A program made the position numbers and the translations under genes. From Candidatus Thiodubiliella endoseptemdiera (GTDB taxonomy: Bacteria; Pseudomonadota; Gammaproteobacteria; PS1; Pseudothioglobaceae), in contig JACCHT010000002.1 in NCBI GenBank assembly GCA_013416635.1, positions 372,001 to 436,000 on the forward strand: a stretch of DNA of 64,000 nucleotides, given 5' to 3'. The notes under the pieces are model-generated. The model ran no database searches. It saw only the letters and a list, made by a program, of their open reading frames with translations, and was not told where the DNA came from. How positions within the stretch are numbered: position 1 is the stretch's first letter; the number at the start of each line of letters is the position of its first letter. Of this stretch, positions 38,693-48,592 are shown piece by piece.

Positions 38693-39452
38693 TTATTTTT
38701 TATTATTTTTGTTGATTTTGCTTGTTGTGCCTTTCACAAGAGGTACAAGATTATTGACAATATTTATCTTATGTTGATTGGCAGGGCGTTGGGTGGAAGT
38801 GGTATTCTTAATTACCAATCTTGCCTTCCTTGGCTTTTTATTTTTAATTTTCTCACTTATTAGTCTTTCTTTTTTTTGCTTTCGCTAATTTGATTTTTTT
38901 TAATAATTTTGAAAGACTGTTTGACTCTTTGATTCTAGGTTTTAATGAGACCTTTGCATAAATAGGGATGATTAGCAAAATGACAGATTTTATTAAATTG
39001 GAAATTTTTTAAATCCACTCCTAGCAGGGCTAAGGGTTTTTAAAAAGTTTGTAATTTGATGAAAGATGGCGTTTTGATGATTATTCATATTTATGCAAAG
39101 GTCTCAATATAGGTTTAACGCCATTAATACTGTTATTTATTGCTTTAGGCTCAATCTTATCAATAATTTTTTTAATCGAAACTGGGGTTGATATTTGTGA
39201 AGTTGGCGACTTGTTAATTGCCTTTAGTTTGAGTAAAGGTTTTTGAGTTTTTGGTTTAGTTATCACCTGATGAGGTGTCAAAATCACTTTAATCACCTTC
39301 TCAATCATTATCTTTGGACTGGGTTTAGCTGCTTTAACAATTGGCGTATTGACAATTGGAGTTGAGGCTATAGATGTCCTAGGTGCAATAATAGAGGTTT
39401 TTTTCTTTAGTAGGCTCGCTTGTTTAGAGGGCGTTAATTTGCGTGGATTATT
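38693..39452 (-). pseudogene. Lysine/proline-rich reading frame downstream of tolC, split by a MITE
   Basis: In the tolC frame, after its TAA stop, the minus strand stays open: NPRKLTPSKQASLLKKK ... IEKVIKVILTPHQVITK ... NSSINGVKPIL-like, up to element copy 12. Beyond the element it resumes in frame (KPRIKESNSLSKLLKKIKLA ... KGTTSKINKNNKK) and ends at 38693. Removing the element keeps the frame. The sequence therefore once coded ~200 low-complexity basic residues, either as a long TolC extension or as a separate protein. It is now broken by the element and perhaps by the tolC stop codon. Confidence 0.5.
38947..39105. mobile_element. Palindromic MITE-like element, copy 12 (159 bp)
   Basis: Same element with two bases missing near the centre. 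Flanks TTAAT and AATAT do not form a 5-bp duplication, though ATT is shared at both junctions read on the minus strand. It interrupts a lysine-rich reading frame. Confidence 0.9.
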
Positions 39453-41072
39453 TTATTTTTTATTGGTAATTGGCGTTTCTTTCACTTTGATTAATACTGG
39501 CGCAATATTTACCTTTTGTTGTTCAGCTTTCTTTATTAATTTTGTTTTTAGATTTTTTTTATTCTCTTCTTCTTGATCCAGAAGTTTTACAAAGGTTATG
39601 AAATCTCTTTTCTTTAAAGAAGTTTTAAAGATTTGATGAGTGCTGTCAATATCAAGATGCCACATAACTTTTTCTACTGGTTTTTCAGTAGGTATAACAA
39701 AATTTAACATCTTGTCGATTGGACCTTGTGCTTCTTTAAGTTTAATTTCTGGATGCCAAAGCATTTTATCTGTTTGATTAAATATTGGGCTCTCGCTAGA
39801 TACCAAAATATTGCTAATATCTTCAACATGGATAAAAATACGCCAATTTACCAATATTGTTTCACCATAGACACCTGCCAATTGAGATTCTAATTGAGAA
39901 ACTTCACGAATAGAGTTCATTACCTCTTGCCATGATTTTCTACCTGCTAAAAATTGTCGATAATAGGACTTTCGGACTTTCTCAGTATTGGCTAACGATG
40001 ATTCGAGCAACGCTTTTTGTTTTTCCAAAGAAATAGAAGACATCCAATCTAGTTCAATTTGTTGGGCTTCTTTGTTTTCTTCATCTTTAATTTTTGCCTG
40101 TAATGATTGATAGCGACTCTTGATTTGCCTAGTTTGTGAAAAGTTAGACAAGCCTGCACCAAAACTACTATTAAATTCAACAAAAACACGGTCTTCGCTT
40201 TTAGCATCCTTAGTATTAAAATTGCCCCATTGGCGTTCTAATTTAAGATTAATGCCTGGATAAAGTCTAGCACGACTTTGCTCTAATTCAGCTTTAACTA
40301 CCAAACTTTCTGCCTTAATTTGTTTAACTTTAGGACTCATTAGCAGGGCTCTTTTGCGTAACTTGTTTCGATTATTCTCAAACTTAATAATACTAAAATC
40401 TTTAATTAAATCTTTTGGGTTTAGGGAGGCGCCTAACAATTCTTCCAAGCGCAACAGACTATTTTTATGTTGAATAATAGCCGAATTAAGTCCTGCATCC
40501 GCCTGAGTCGAACGAGAATTTGCCAAGTTTAAATCGCTACTAGAAGATAGACCTTGTTTAATACGACGCTTCAACCGAGCACGCAATACATCATGCTCTT
40601 CTTTGCTTTTTTTGTAAGATTCTTTTTTTAAATAACTATCATACCATCTACTATAAGCATTAATAACCCTTGAAGCCAGATCTTGTTGTGCAACCTTGGT
40701 TGATGCCCGAGCCGATAGAAGTCTAGCTCTTGATTTTTCCAAGCCTGCATCAATAGAGCCGCCCGCCCAAAGTGGTTGCGTTAAACTCAAGACTGAAACG
40801 CGCTCATCGCCATTATAACTAGCATCTGTATCAGAACTGCTAACCTGTCTAACTGAAAACTGAGGTGTTGGGAAATATTGCCATTTAGCACTGGTTACTT
40901 CATCTTTAGCCGAATCTTCTAAAAAAATACTACTCTTAATTGAAGGGTGGTAAGTAATTGCCTTGTTAATTAAACTTGGCAAACTAAATGCACCAGAGGC
41001 CTGTGTTTGTGCATTAGCACCAGCTGTCAAGATGCCAAATAAAAATACAGTAATTGTTACTTTATTATTCAA
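39453..41072 (-). CDS. TolC-family outer-membrane secretion channel with basic C-terminal extension
   Basis: 539 residues. A signal peptide (MNNKVTITVFLFGILTAGANA) leads into TolC-like tandem repeats with long helices (SLPSLINKAITYHPSIKSS; LLSARASTKVAQQDLASRVI; QFLAGRKSWQEVMNSIREV). It forms the outer-membrane exit of the type I system. From ~residue 410 the protein continues into a charged C-terminal segment (KKRDFITFVKLLDQEEENKK) longer than in ordinary TolC proteins. It starts 2 bp after the adhesin stop. The stop at 39453 is followed by an open lysine-rich frame, see 38693-39452. Confidence 0.88.
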   Translation of the reverse strand: MNNKVTITVFLFGILTAGANAQTQASGAFSLPSLINKAITYHPSIKSSIFLEDSAKDEVTSAKWQYFPTPQFSVRQVSSSDTDASYNGDERVSVLSLTQPLWAGGSIDAGLEKSRARLLSARASTKVAQQDLASRVINAYSRWYDSYLKKESYKKSKEEHDVLRARLKRRIKQGLSSSSDLNLANSRSTQADAGLNSAIIQHKNSLLRLEELLGASLNPKDLIKDFSIIKFENNRNKLRKRALLMSPKVKQIKAESLVVKAELEQSRARLYPGINLKLERQWGNFNTKDAKSEDRVFVEFNSSFGAGLSNFSQTRQIKSRYQSLQAKIKDEENKEAQQIELDWMSSISLEKQKALLESSLANTEKVRKSYYRQFLAGRKSWQEVMNSIREVSQLESQLAGVYGETILVNWRIFIHVEDISNILVSSESPIFNQTDKMLWHPEIKLKEAQGPIDKMLNFVIPTEKPVEKVMWHLDIDSTHQIFKTSLKKRDFITFVKLLDQEEENKKNLKTKLIKKAEQQKVNIAPVLIKVKETPITNKK

Positions 41073-41074
41073 AA

Positions 41075-44000
41075 TTATAAAACAATTAAATCGTTGCTAC
41101 TTAACATTGCAGACAAATCAATACCTGTAACACCTGTCAAAGTAATTTCAATATCGGCAGTGAATGCACCACTATTACCTGTTGTGCCATTAGCATCAAC
41201 TTTCACTATAGTATCGCTACCACTAACTTCACTAGTGATGAATTCAGATAAGGTAGAATTTGAATCGTAGCCTACCAGCAAATCTTTGATATCTAACTTA
41301 TCAGTGCCTTTAGTGAAATCAGTAATAGTGTCATTACCGTCAGTTGTATTATTATAATCAAAAACATCGGAACCGCCATTGCCTGTCAATGTATCGGAAC
41401 CGCCATTGCCTGTCAATGTATCGTTACCCAGCCCACCTACTAAAACATCCTTAGATGTGCTTCCAGTTAGTGTATCGTCACCTTTTGTGCCAATTTTTAA
41501 GTTATCAACCAGGTTACCTGCTTTGTCTTTTAAATAATAACTATCGGTATTGGGTTTGCTGTAGCTTACTTTAATATCATTAATATCATTTACCGATTCT
41601 TGAACAGTAAGATAAACTTTTTACCGTTCACTCTTACACGACTAACTGAATTATCCTCAATAACAAATGAATTCCTTGCAGTGCTACTCGTTACATCAAA
41701 ATTGTTCAAATCTTCACTAAAAGTCAAAATAATCGCATTGCCAGAACTTTCTATTGAACGATATTCAGGCACAATATTATCAATAACAACTTCAGAGCTA
41801 ATCTCAGAAGTGGTTTTATTTTTAGCTTTATCAGTTTGACGAACTCTAATGTCTCGTGCGTCGTAAGTGGTATTCTTTGCTAATTGAAAAGAATAATCTG
41901 TGCTATCAGAATTGCTAATTTCATGTCCATCGCTATTCGTGCCACCAGATTCACTATCTGTAAAATCATAAGCGGTCCAACTATCGCCACCATTAAGTGT
42001 ATATTCCCACCACGCACCTTTTTCTATATTACTTACTTCAATAGTAGAGTTACTAGTAATTTTATCGCTTGTAGATACGCCTGTATCCGTCAATGTAATA
42101 GTGGGTGAACTTACTACAGCATCAACAATAAAGTTCTTTGTATCTGATGCAACACTAATATTACCTGTTTTATCAACTATTTTAACATTCAGCCCATAAT
42201 CTTTGCCTTCGACAGAGTTATCAAGATATAAAGTAGTATCTTTATAACCTCTGCCAATATCTGCCTGAGTTAGCCCAATAGTTGTTAGTAATTTGTCGCT
42301 ATCTTTGGTATTATAATATTTTAATAAATCGCCTTCCACTGCTGCGTCAGTAAATTTTACTCTGACAACTAATCTCCTATCATCCGTAATCATATCATCA
42401 TCAATAATGCCTTGATCGTCGCCTACATTGTCAGTAATACTTTCAATAATTGGCTTGGTTGGTGCAACATTATCAATGGTAAAAGTTTGTTCGCTAATAG
42501 CCACTAGAGAATTACCTGCCTTGTCTTGTAAGGCTTTAGTATTGTCAGTTTGTGTGTAAGATAACTTCAACTCAGTCGCAGCATTTATATCTGTTGTCAT
42601 TATAATAATTACTTTCTTTCCGGTGGTAGTGACACTTTTAATATCACTATTGGCAACTTGATTGTTTCCAATAGAAATAGTGAATGAATTTTTATCAAAA
42701 GTCGGCAACTTAACTATATCTTCAGTAAAAGTTAAAACAATATGACTTTCAAATGCATTTGTATCTGTATTTTTAACTCTAAATATTTCTTCATCTTCGG
42801 TGCCGTCATATTCTACCGCTGTGCTATCAATTTTCCAGGCACTATTTTTAACTATATCATTTCCAGTATTGGCGTTACCTGCACTGTCAGTTTGTCTAAC
42901 TTTGATACTACCTGCGGTATACTCAGTATTTTCATTTAGTTCAATCTCTGCCGCGCCCTTTTCGTCACTATCATAAGTAATAGTACTCGTAAGTGTTGTC
43001 CAGTTATCAGTGCTGCCATCTAAAATATATTCAACTTTAGCACCTTTTTCAATGTTACCAATTTTTATCGTCTTATTACTAGTGACACCATCTATACCAC
43101 TTGTGCCAGTATCATCTTTTAAGCTCAGTGTTAATTTTTCAACATTACCGTCATAAACAATTGAACGCTCAGCCGACAATTCACCTTGGTTACCCACTTG
43201 GTCAATAATCTTTACCTTGAAGTTATAATCCTTATTGCTATTGCCCACGCCTGCACTCAAAGTTGATAATGCTACTTCTTTCCAACCCCTAGTAATATCC
43301 GTTTCAGTCAGTGTTGCATATTTGGAGTGTGTGTAACCTGTGCCGTCGTTTTTTATTATTTGAATTCTATCGCTTTTTTCTGCATCGCTACCTGTTAAAG
43401 AAATGCGAATAGTTGGCGTACTATCATTAGTTGTTTCCGTTATTTTCAATGAGTTTATTGTTGCCAGTTACTTTATCAATACTTACTTTACCTGGTGCGA
43501 TTGTGTCTAAGGTGTAAGACTGTTGAGAAATTGCACCCTTAGTATTATCAGCTACATCGCCCACACCCACCGTGTCAGCAGTAACGGAAAACTGAATAAT
43601 ATAGTCCCCTTCTTTTAAATCTTTATCCCATGAAATATCAAGGTTACTAACTTTATTAGTAATATCCTCCCAAGTCACGCCACTATCTACACTACCCCAA
43701 AGTTTTTCGCCACTAAGTGCCTTTTTAAGAGTTGCTGTAATGGTTTGAGTTTTGGTTTTAGTAATAAAATCACTGTTAGTATTGCTTGATCCATAAGTTG
43801 TATCATCACTAATCTCAATATCGGTAATATTGATTTCATACTGAGCAATGTAATCATCCAAATTGGTGCCTGACATATTATCTGTATTTTTACTCTTTGC
43901 TTGGTTTAAACCTGCTAAAAAGTCCCCTTTTGTTTCCTCATCCAGCACACCATTATCATCAATCTTAGTCGCTAAATTAGTCAAGACCGTTTGTGTGGTT

Positions 44001-45112
44001 TTAGTGGCGTTGCCATTACGGTCTTTAGTCTCCATACCAGAAATACCTGCCAATGCGTACCCTAGCACCTTAGCGCCAGCACTGGCAGAACTGTCATAAC
44101 TGTCCGCATTAACCACTGCAGGTTTGGTGCTGCTAATATCCACACCCTCTGCGTTAAACGCCTTACCAACAGCTGTGTTGGCAGTAGCAAGGTCAGTTTT
44201 TATATCGTCAACATCGACCAATTTAGTTTTACCATCTAGCGTCTTGCGCACAATAATTTCAGTCAATGGATTAACCATTGCGGTAATATTACTCTTGCCA
44301 TCTGACTTAACAATCACTCGTAACTCAGTCGTTAAATCTTTTTCCTCGCCCGTACCTTCGTCTATATAATCTTTTTTAGTGCCATCTGTGATTCTCAAAA
44401 GAATATAGCCTGTGTAATCTTTTTTAATTTCAATACTAAACGAACCGTCATCCTCAATAGTTACATCAGCATCTAATACATCACCATTTTTATCGTAAGC
44501 TGTTAATTTTAAATCGTGTCCCTTGACAACCTGCCCCGCACTAACACCTCCATTGATAATAAATTTCACTAGGCTCTCGCCACCGCCGCCACCACCGCCG
44601 CCGCCTGCTAATGCAAGTACACCTAAAGCACCTGTACCCATAGTAGATAAGGACCACGGAGTATCTGCACTATCATGTAATTGATCTAAAAATTGTGACA
44701 ACGCACTTTCGCCAGAAGCCATTGCTTGAAGTGCCGCTTTATCACCGTAAACATAAACAACTTCAGTGCCGTCAGCTAAAACTTTGGACTGATTGTTGAT
44801 TATGTGATATAGCCCGCCCGCTGCGGGTAAAGAAACTACACAATTTAAATTAGTGCAATTTGAAAAGTAATTATCAAATATAACCGTAGTAGAGTTATCT
44901 AACGACAGTGTTAAATCATCGCCTACTTTCTTCGCAACAACATCAAAATCTGCATTTAATACTTTATTATCTTGTTGAAAGATAATTTGATAAGCTTCGC
45001 CACTTTTGACTTGAATATGTTTATCTTGAGTTTGCTTGATGACAATATTTTTTTGTCTTAGAGCGCCAGAATTGATTGCTTGTTGCACTGTAATTTGTTG
45101 ATTTTTTGCCAC
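41075..45112 (-). CDS. Large RTX-type adhesin with Ig-like repeats, two frameshifts
   Basis: About 1,345 residues. The N-terminal ~200 residues resemble the prefix of Bap/Lap-type adhesins and end in a polyglycine hinge ([17 protein letters not shown]). Several Ig-like repeats of ~100 residues follow (for example [56 protein letters not shown]). The C-terminus has nonapeptide RTX repeats ([19 protein letters not shown]) and a type I secretion signal. Calcium would stiffen the RTX part outside the cell. Frame changes lie near 43440 (one extra A) and 41615 (one missing A in [13 protein letters not shown]). It probably mediates attachment to surfaces or host tissue. Confidence 0.85.
41367..41420 (-). 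repeat. Perfect 27-bp tandem duplication encoding an RTX nonapeptide
   Basis: Two identical 27-bp units (41367-41393, 41394-41420) each encode one nine-residue RTX repeat (TLTGNGGSD phase). Such identical units can expand or contract by slippage and change calcium-binding length. Confidence 0.85.
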
Positions 45113-45133
45113 TATCTTTTTCCCAAAATAAAA

Positions 45134-45164
45134 ATTATATTTATGTATGCTAACTCGTTAGCAA
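45134..45164 (-). promoter_or_regulatory. Promoter with overlapping palindromic operator for the adhesin operon
   Basis: Read on the minus strand, a perfect -10 TATAAT (45134-45139) lies 19 bp from TTGCTA (45159-45164), 22 bp upstream of the adhesin ATG. The palindrome TGCTAACTCGTTAGCA (45148-45163) covers the -35 side and is a candidate repressor site. Confidence 0.5.
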
Positions 45165-45219
45165 AATACTGAATGTCAGTATTATACATAATTAAAAATA
45201 TTTTCCCTATAGATATTAC

Positions 45220-46668
45220 TTAAAAACGCCAGAAAGATTTATGTAATAACGCCATTAGCGTCAAAATTTCCAAACGACCAAGAAGCATGGAAAAGCTAAG
45301 AATCCATTTCGCGGTGTCACTGATAGTAGTATAGTTAGCGGCGACTTTACCAAGTCCAGGGCCAAGATTATTGATACTAGCAGCGGTGGCGGAGAAACTA
45401 CTGACTTGATCCAATCCTGTGAGCATTAAGGCAATCATAATGCCAAAAAAAGCAATAATATAAAGGGCAAAAAATCCCCAGACTGAAGTTAAAGTGCTGG
45501 CAGGGACACTTTTTTTGTTGAGTTTAATATTGATTTGAGCATTGGGGTGGATAAATTGTTTAATTTCTTTGGCAGCCAGTTTAAACATTAATAATACTCT
45601 AACTACTTTAATACCGCCTCCAGTCGAACCTGCAGATGCGCCAATAAAACTGGCAAAAATAAGTAACACGGGCAATGCCATACCCCATAATGAAAAATTG
45701 GTAGAGGCAAAACCTGTAGTAGTCGCCATGGAAACACTTTGGAAAATACCATATCTGAATGCTTCGCTAAAGCTTGCATATTGTCCCGTATTAAGCAAGT
45801 AAACAAAAACTACCAATGTTAAGGCAACAAGAAAGGCGGTATAAGTTTTAAATTCTGAATCTAGGTAATAATGATTAATATGGTTTTGACGCCAAACGAA
45901 AAAATGCAGGGAAAAATTAATACCTGCAAAGAACATAAACACCACAGCAACCATCTCAATAAGTGCAGAGTCAAAATACCCAATAGAAGCATCATACGGG
46001 GAAAAACCACCGATAGCAACAGTAGAATAACTATGCACGATAGCATCAAACGCACCCATCCCTGCAAGGTAGTAAGCCAATCCACAAGCAACAGTAAAAC
46101 CAATATAAATTAGCCATAAGACTTTGGCGGTTTGGGTTAATTTTGGGGTTAATCGGTCTTTAGAAATACCGCTGGATTCTGCATGATAAAGTTCCATACC
46201 GCTGACGCCCAACATCGGCAAAATTGCCAATGCCAAAACGATGATACCCATACCGCCAAGCCATTGTAATTGTTGACGGTAATAAAGAATGGATTTTGGT
46301 AAATCATCCAGCCCAGAAATCACTGTTGCCCCCGTGGTAGTTAGCCCCGACATTGACTCAAAAAACGCATCACTAAAGGACATTATCAATACATCAGAGA
46401 GTAAAAATGGGATAGTCGCAAACAGCGATAATACAAACCAAAAACTCACTACTACAAGAATACCTTCGCGAATTCTAAACTCTTTTTTAGTTTTTCTGAA
46501 CGGTAGCCAAAGTGCAAAACCACTGCCTAATGTGGCTAAAAATGCTACCACAAATTCTGAAGAATGTTGCTGTGCATAAATTACATCCACCACTACGGGT
46601 GGTAACTGTGTCAGACTGAAAACCATCAACAACAAACCAATGGTTTTAAATACGATACTAAATTGCAT
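45220..46668 (-). CDS. trkH: Potassium uptake protein TrkH
   Basis: 482 residues, about ten membrane helices with re-entrant pore loops. Filter-like segments are SMSGLTTTGATVISGLD, STVAIGGFSPYDASIG, SMATTTGFASTNFSLW and INNLGPGLGKVAANY. TrkH forms the K+ pore gated by TrkA. It lies 2 bp after trkA and is the last gene of the ntrY-ntrX-trkA-trkH group. The frame is intact. Confidence 0.95.
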   Translation of the reverse strand: MQFSIVFKTIGLLLMVFSLTQLPPVVVDVIYAQQHSSEFVVAFLATLGSGFALWLPFRKTKKEFRIREGILVVVSFWFVLSLFATIPFLLSDVLIMSFSDAFFESMSGLTTTGATVISGLDDLPKSILYYRQQLQWLGGMGIIVLALAILPMLGVSGMELYHAESSGISKDRLTPKLTQTAKVLWLIYIGFTVACGLAYYLAGMGAFDAIVHSYSTVAIGGFSPYDASIGYFDSALIEMVAVVFMFFAGINFSLHFFVWRQNHINHYYLDSEFKTYTAFLVALTLVVFVYLLNTGQYASFSEAFRYGIFQSVSMATTTGFASTNFSLWGMALPVLLIFASFIGASAGSTGGGIKVVRVLLMFKLAAKEIKQFIHPNAQINIKLNKKSVPASTLTSVWGFFALYIIAFFGIMIALMLTGLDQVSSFSATAASINNLGPGLGKVAANYTTISDTAKWILSFSMLLGRLEILTLMALLHKSFWRF

Positions 46669-46670
46669 GA

Positions 46671-48035
46671 TTAAAAATATCCCTCAAATAATTCTTCTAC
46701 TTGGTGAATTTTACTGACATCGCTTAACACCAAAACCACATGGTCAAATTCTTCAATAACTAAGATTCTAGATGCCATAATCACTTCATCACCTCGCACG
46801 ATTGAACCAATGACAACTCCTTCAGGCAGGTTAATTTGCTCAATGGATTTACCCACAACATCGGAATGGTCTTTATCTCCATGCACGATTACTTCAATTG
46901 CCTCTGCTTTGCCATTGCGTAGCGAATGCACTCTCATTGTATCGCCTTTGCGAATGTGTGACAAAATGCCAGAAGTGGTGATTTGGTCAGGGGAAATGAC
47001 AATATCAACATAGTCATTTTGGGTGGCTAAATCTTCGTAAATATTGCGTTTTACCAAAGCAATGGTTTTGTGTGCACCGAGCCGTTTTGCCAAAATGGAG
47101 GACAATACATTAATCTCATCGGAATCAGTCAGTGCTAAAAATAAATCTGTTTGCTCAATGCCTTCTTCTTTAAGTAAATCTTCGTCGGAGGCGTTGCCAC
47201 GCAAAACAATGGTATTTTCCAGTTTATCGGCAATTTCAACAACGCGTTCTTTGCCAAGTTCAATAATATGAATATTGTGATCTTGTTCTAAATATCTGGC
47301 AAGATTTAGTCCAATCAAGCCACCGCCTGCAATCATAATATTTTTATACGGTGTATCAACGCGTCTAAACTCACGCAGTATCTTGGATATACTTTCTTTT
47401 TTGGTAACAAAATACACGCGGTCGCCATCTTTAATCACCGTATCGCCATAGGCGGGAATTGCCTGTCCATTACGGTAAATACTGACGATACGCATTTTTG
47501 TTTTTGGTAAATGTGCGTGTAAATCTTTAATCGGATGCCCAACAATAGGAGTGCCCGCATAAGCTTTGGTTTCGACCAATTGCACCAATCCATTTTCAAA
47601 TTCATACACCTGTTCAGCCCCAGGCTCTTCCACCATTCGCTTGATAAAATTGGTTACTAATTCTTCTGGGGTGATAACAAAATCAATCGGGGCAATGGCT
47701 TTAAATTCAGCTTGATTAAGATATTCAGAGGTACGAATACGGGCAATTTTTTTGCCAACTTTAAAGATAGTGTCGGCAATTTGACAGGCTAAAATGTTAC
47801 GCTCATCAGATTTGGTAACGGCAATCACTAAGTCTGTCGTTCTGATGCCTGCTTCTTCCAAAATATTTGGATATGAAGCATACCCACAAACAGTTTTAAT
47901 GTCTAAATGGCGTGCAAGATCTGATAAATTAGCGACATCTTTATCAATAACGGTAATTTCATTTTCATCGTCTTTATTTAGATATTTTGCCAAAGACGCA
48001 CCCACTTGCCCCGCCCCCAATATTAATATTTTCAT
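46671..48035 (-). CDS. trkA: Trk system potassium uptake regulator TrkA
   Basis: 454 residues, two RCK halves. The NAD-binding motifs are ILGAGQVGASLAKYL (N-terminal) and IAGGGLIGLNLARYL (second half). It is cytoplasmic and controls TrkH in response to nucleotides. Its ATG overlaps the stop of the NtrX-like gene by 4 bp, so translation is coupled. A Trk cluster behind ntrYX occurs in other gammaproteobacteria. Confidence 0.96.
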   Translation of the reverse strand: MKILILGAGQVGASLAKYLNKDDENEITVIDKDVANLSDLARHLDIKTVCGYASYPNILEEAGIRTTDLVIAVTKSDERNILACQIADTIFKVGKKIARIRTSEYLNQAEFKAIAPIDFVITPEELVTNFIKRMVEEPGAEQVYEFENGLVQLVETKAYAGTPIVGHPIKDLHAHLPKTKMRIVSIYRNGQAIPAYGDTVIKDGDRVYFVTKKESISKILREFRRVDTPYKNIMIAGGGLIGLNLARYLEQDHNIHIIELGKERVVEIADKLENTIVLRGNASDEDLLKEEGIEQTDLFLALTDSDEINVLSSILAKRLGAHKTIALVKRNIYEDLATQNDYVDIVISPDQITTSGILSHIRKGDTMRVHSLRNGKAEAIEVIVHGDKDHSDVVGKSIEQINLPEGVVIGSIVRGDEVIMASRILVIEEFDHVVLVLSDVSKIHQVEELFEGYF

Positions 48036-48592
48036 TTTTTGTCAATCCCCAAATCTTTTAACTTACGATATAGTGTGGTTCTTTCCAATCCTGCAATGTC
48101 TGCAACCTTGGCAATATTATGGTTATTTTCATTGAGATGATGGGCAAAATATTGTTTTTCAAAAATATTCCTCACGGTTTTTAAAGGCAAATCAAAATTC
48201 ATCCCCTGCATCGCCCGCTCATTTTCATTGGCTTTTTCAGAGAGTAGTTTACGCACCAACGGTAAAATATCGTGTAACGGTTTTTTAAGAAAATCAACCG
48301 CACCAAGTTTGATGGCTTTGACCACATCTTGGTGCTCTGCATGGCCTGACATCATCACTATAGGCATTGAAAACCCAGCATTCATCCATTCCTCTAACAG
48401 AGACATTCCGTCTTGCCCTGGCATCCAAACATCCATCATAATCAAATCAAATGATTGGGTTTTGACAATGATTTTTGCCTCAGCGGCATTAGCAGCCAAA
48501 ACCACGCTGTAATTGACATCTTCAAGCGTGTCTTTGATGGTTTCAGAGTTAATTTGTTCGTCGTCAATAATAAGAATATTTCCAATTATCAT
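48032..48592 (-). CDS. NtrX-like response regulator lacking the AAA+ domain
   Basis: 186 residues: a receiver domain (NILIIDDEQINSETIKDTLE; phosphorylation aspartate in LIMMDVWMPGQDG; conserved lysine in DFLKKPL) followed by a linker and a Fis-type helix-turn-helix (NIAKVADIAGLERTTLYRKL). Classical NtrX has ~450 residues with a sigma-54-interacting AAA+ ATPase in between; none is present here. It cannot be a sigma-54 activator; more likely it binds DNA as a simple phospho-switch, like RegA/PrrA. It overlaps the sensor gene and trkA by 4 bp each. Confidence 0.85.
   Translation of the reverse strand: MIIGNILIIDDEQINSETIKDTLEDVNYSVVLAANAAEAKIIVKTQSFDLIMMDVWMPGQDGMSLLEEWMNAGFSMPIVMMSGHAEHQDVVKAIKLGAVDFLKKPLHDILPLVRKLLSEKANENERAMQGMNFDLPLKTVRNIFEKQYFAHHLNENNHNIAKVADIAGLERTTLYRKLKDLGIDKK

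Noticed and set aside
48032-48592. PrrA/RegA redox regulator
   Set aside because: The C-terminal helix-turn-helix and the neighbouring NtrY kinase fit NtrX better, though functional similarity to RegA remains possible.
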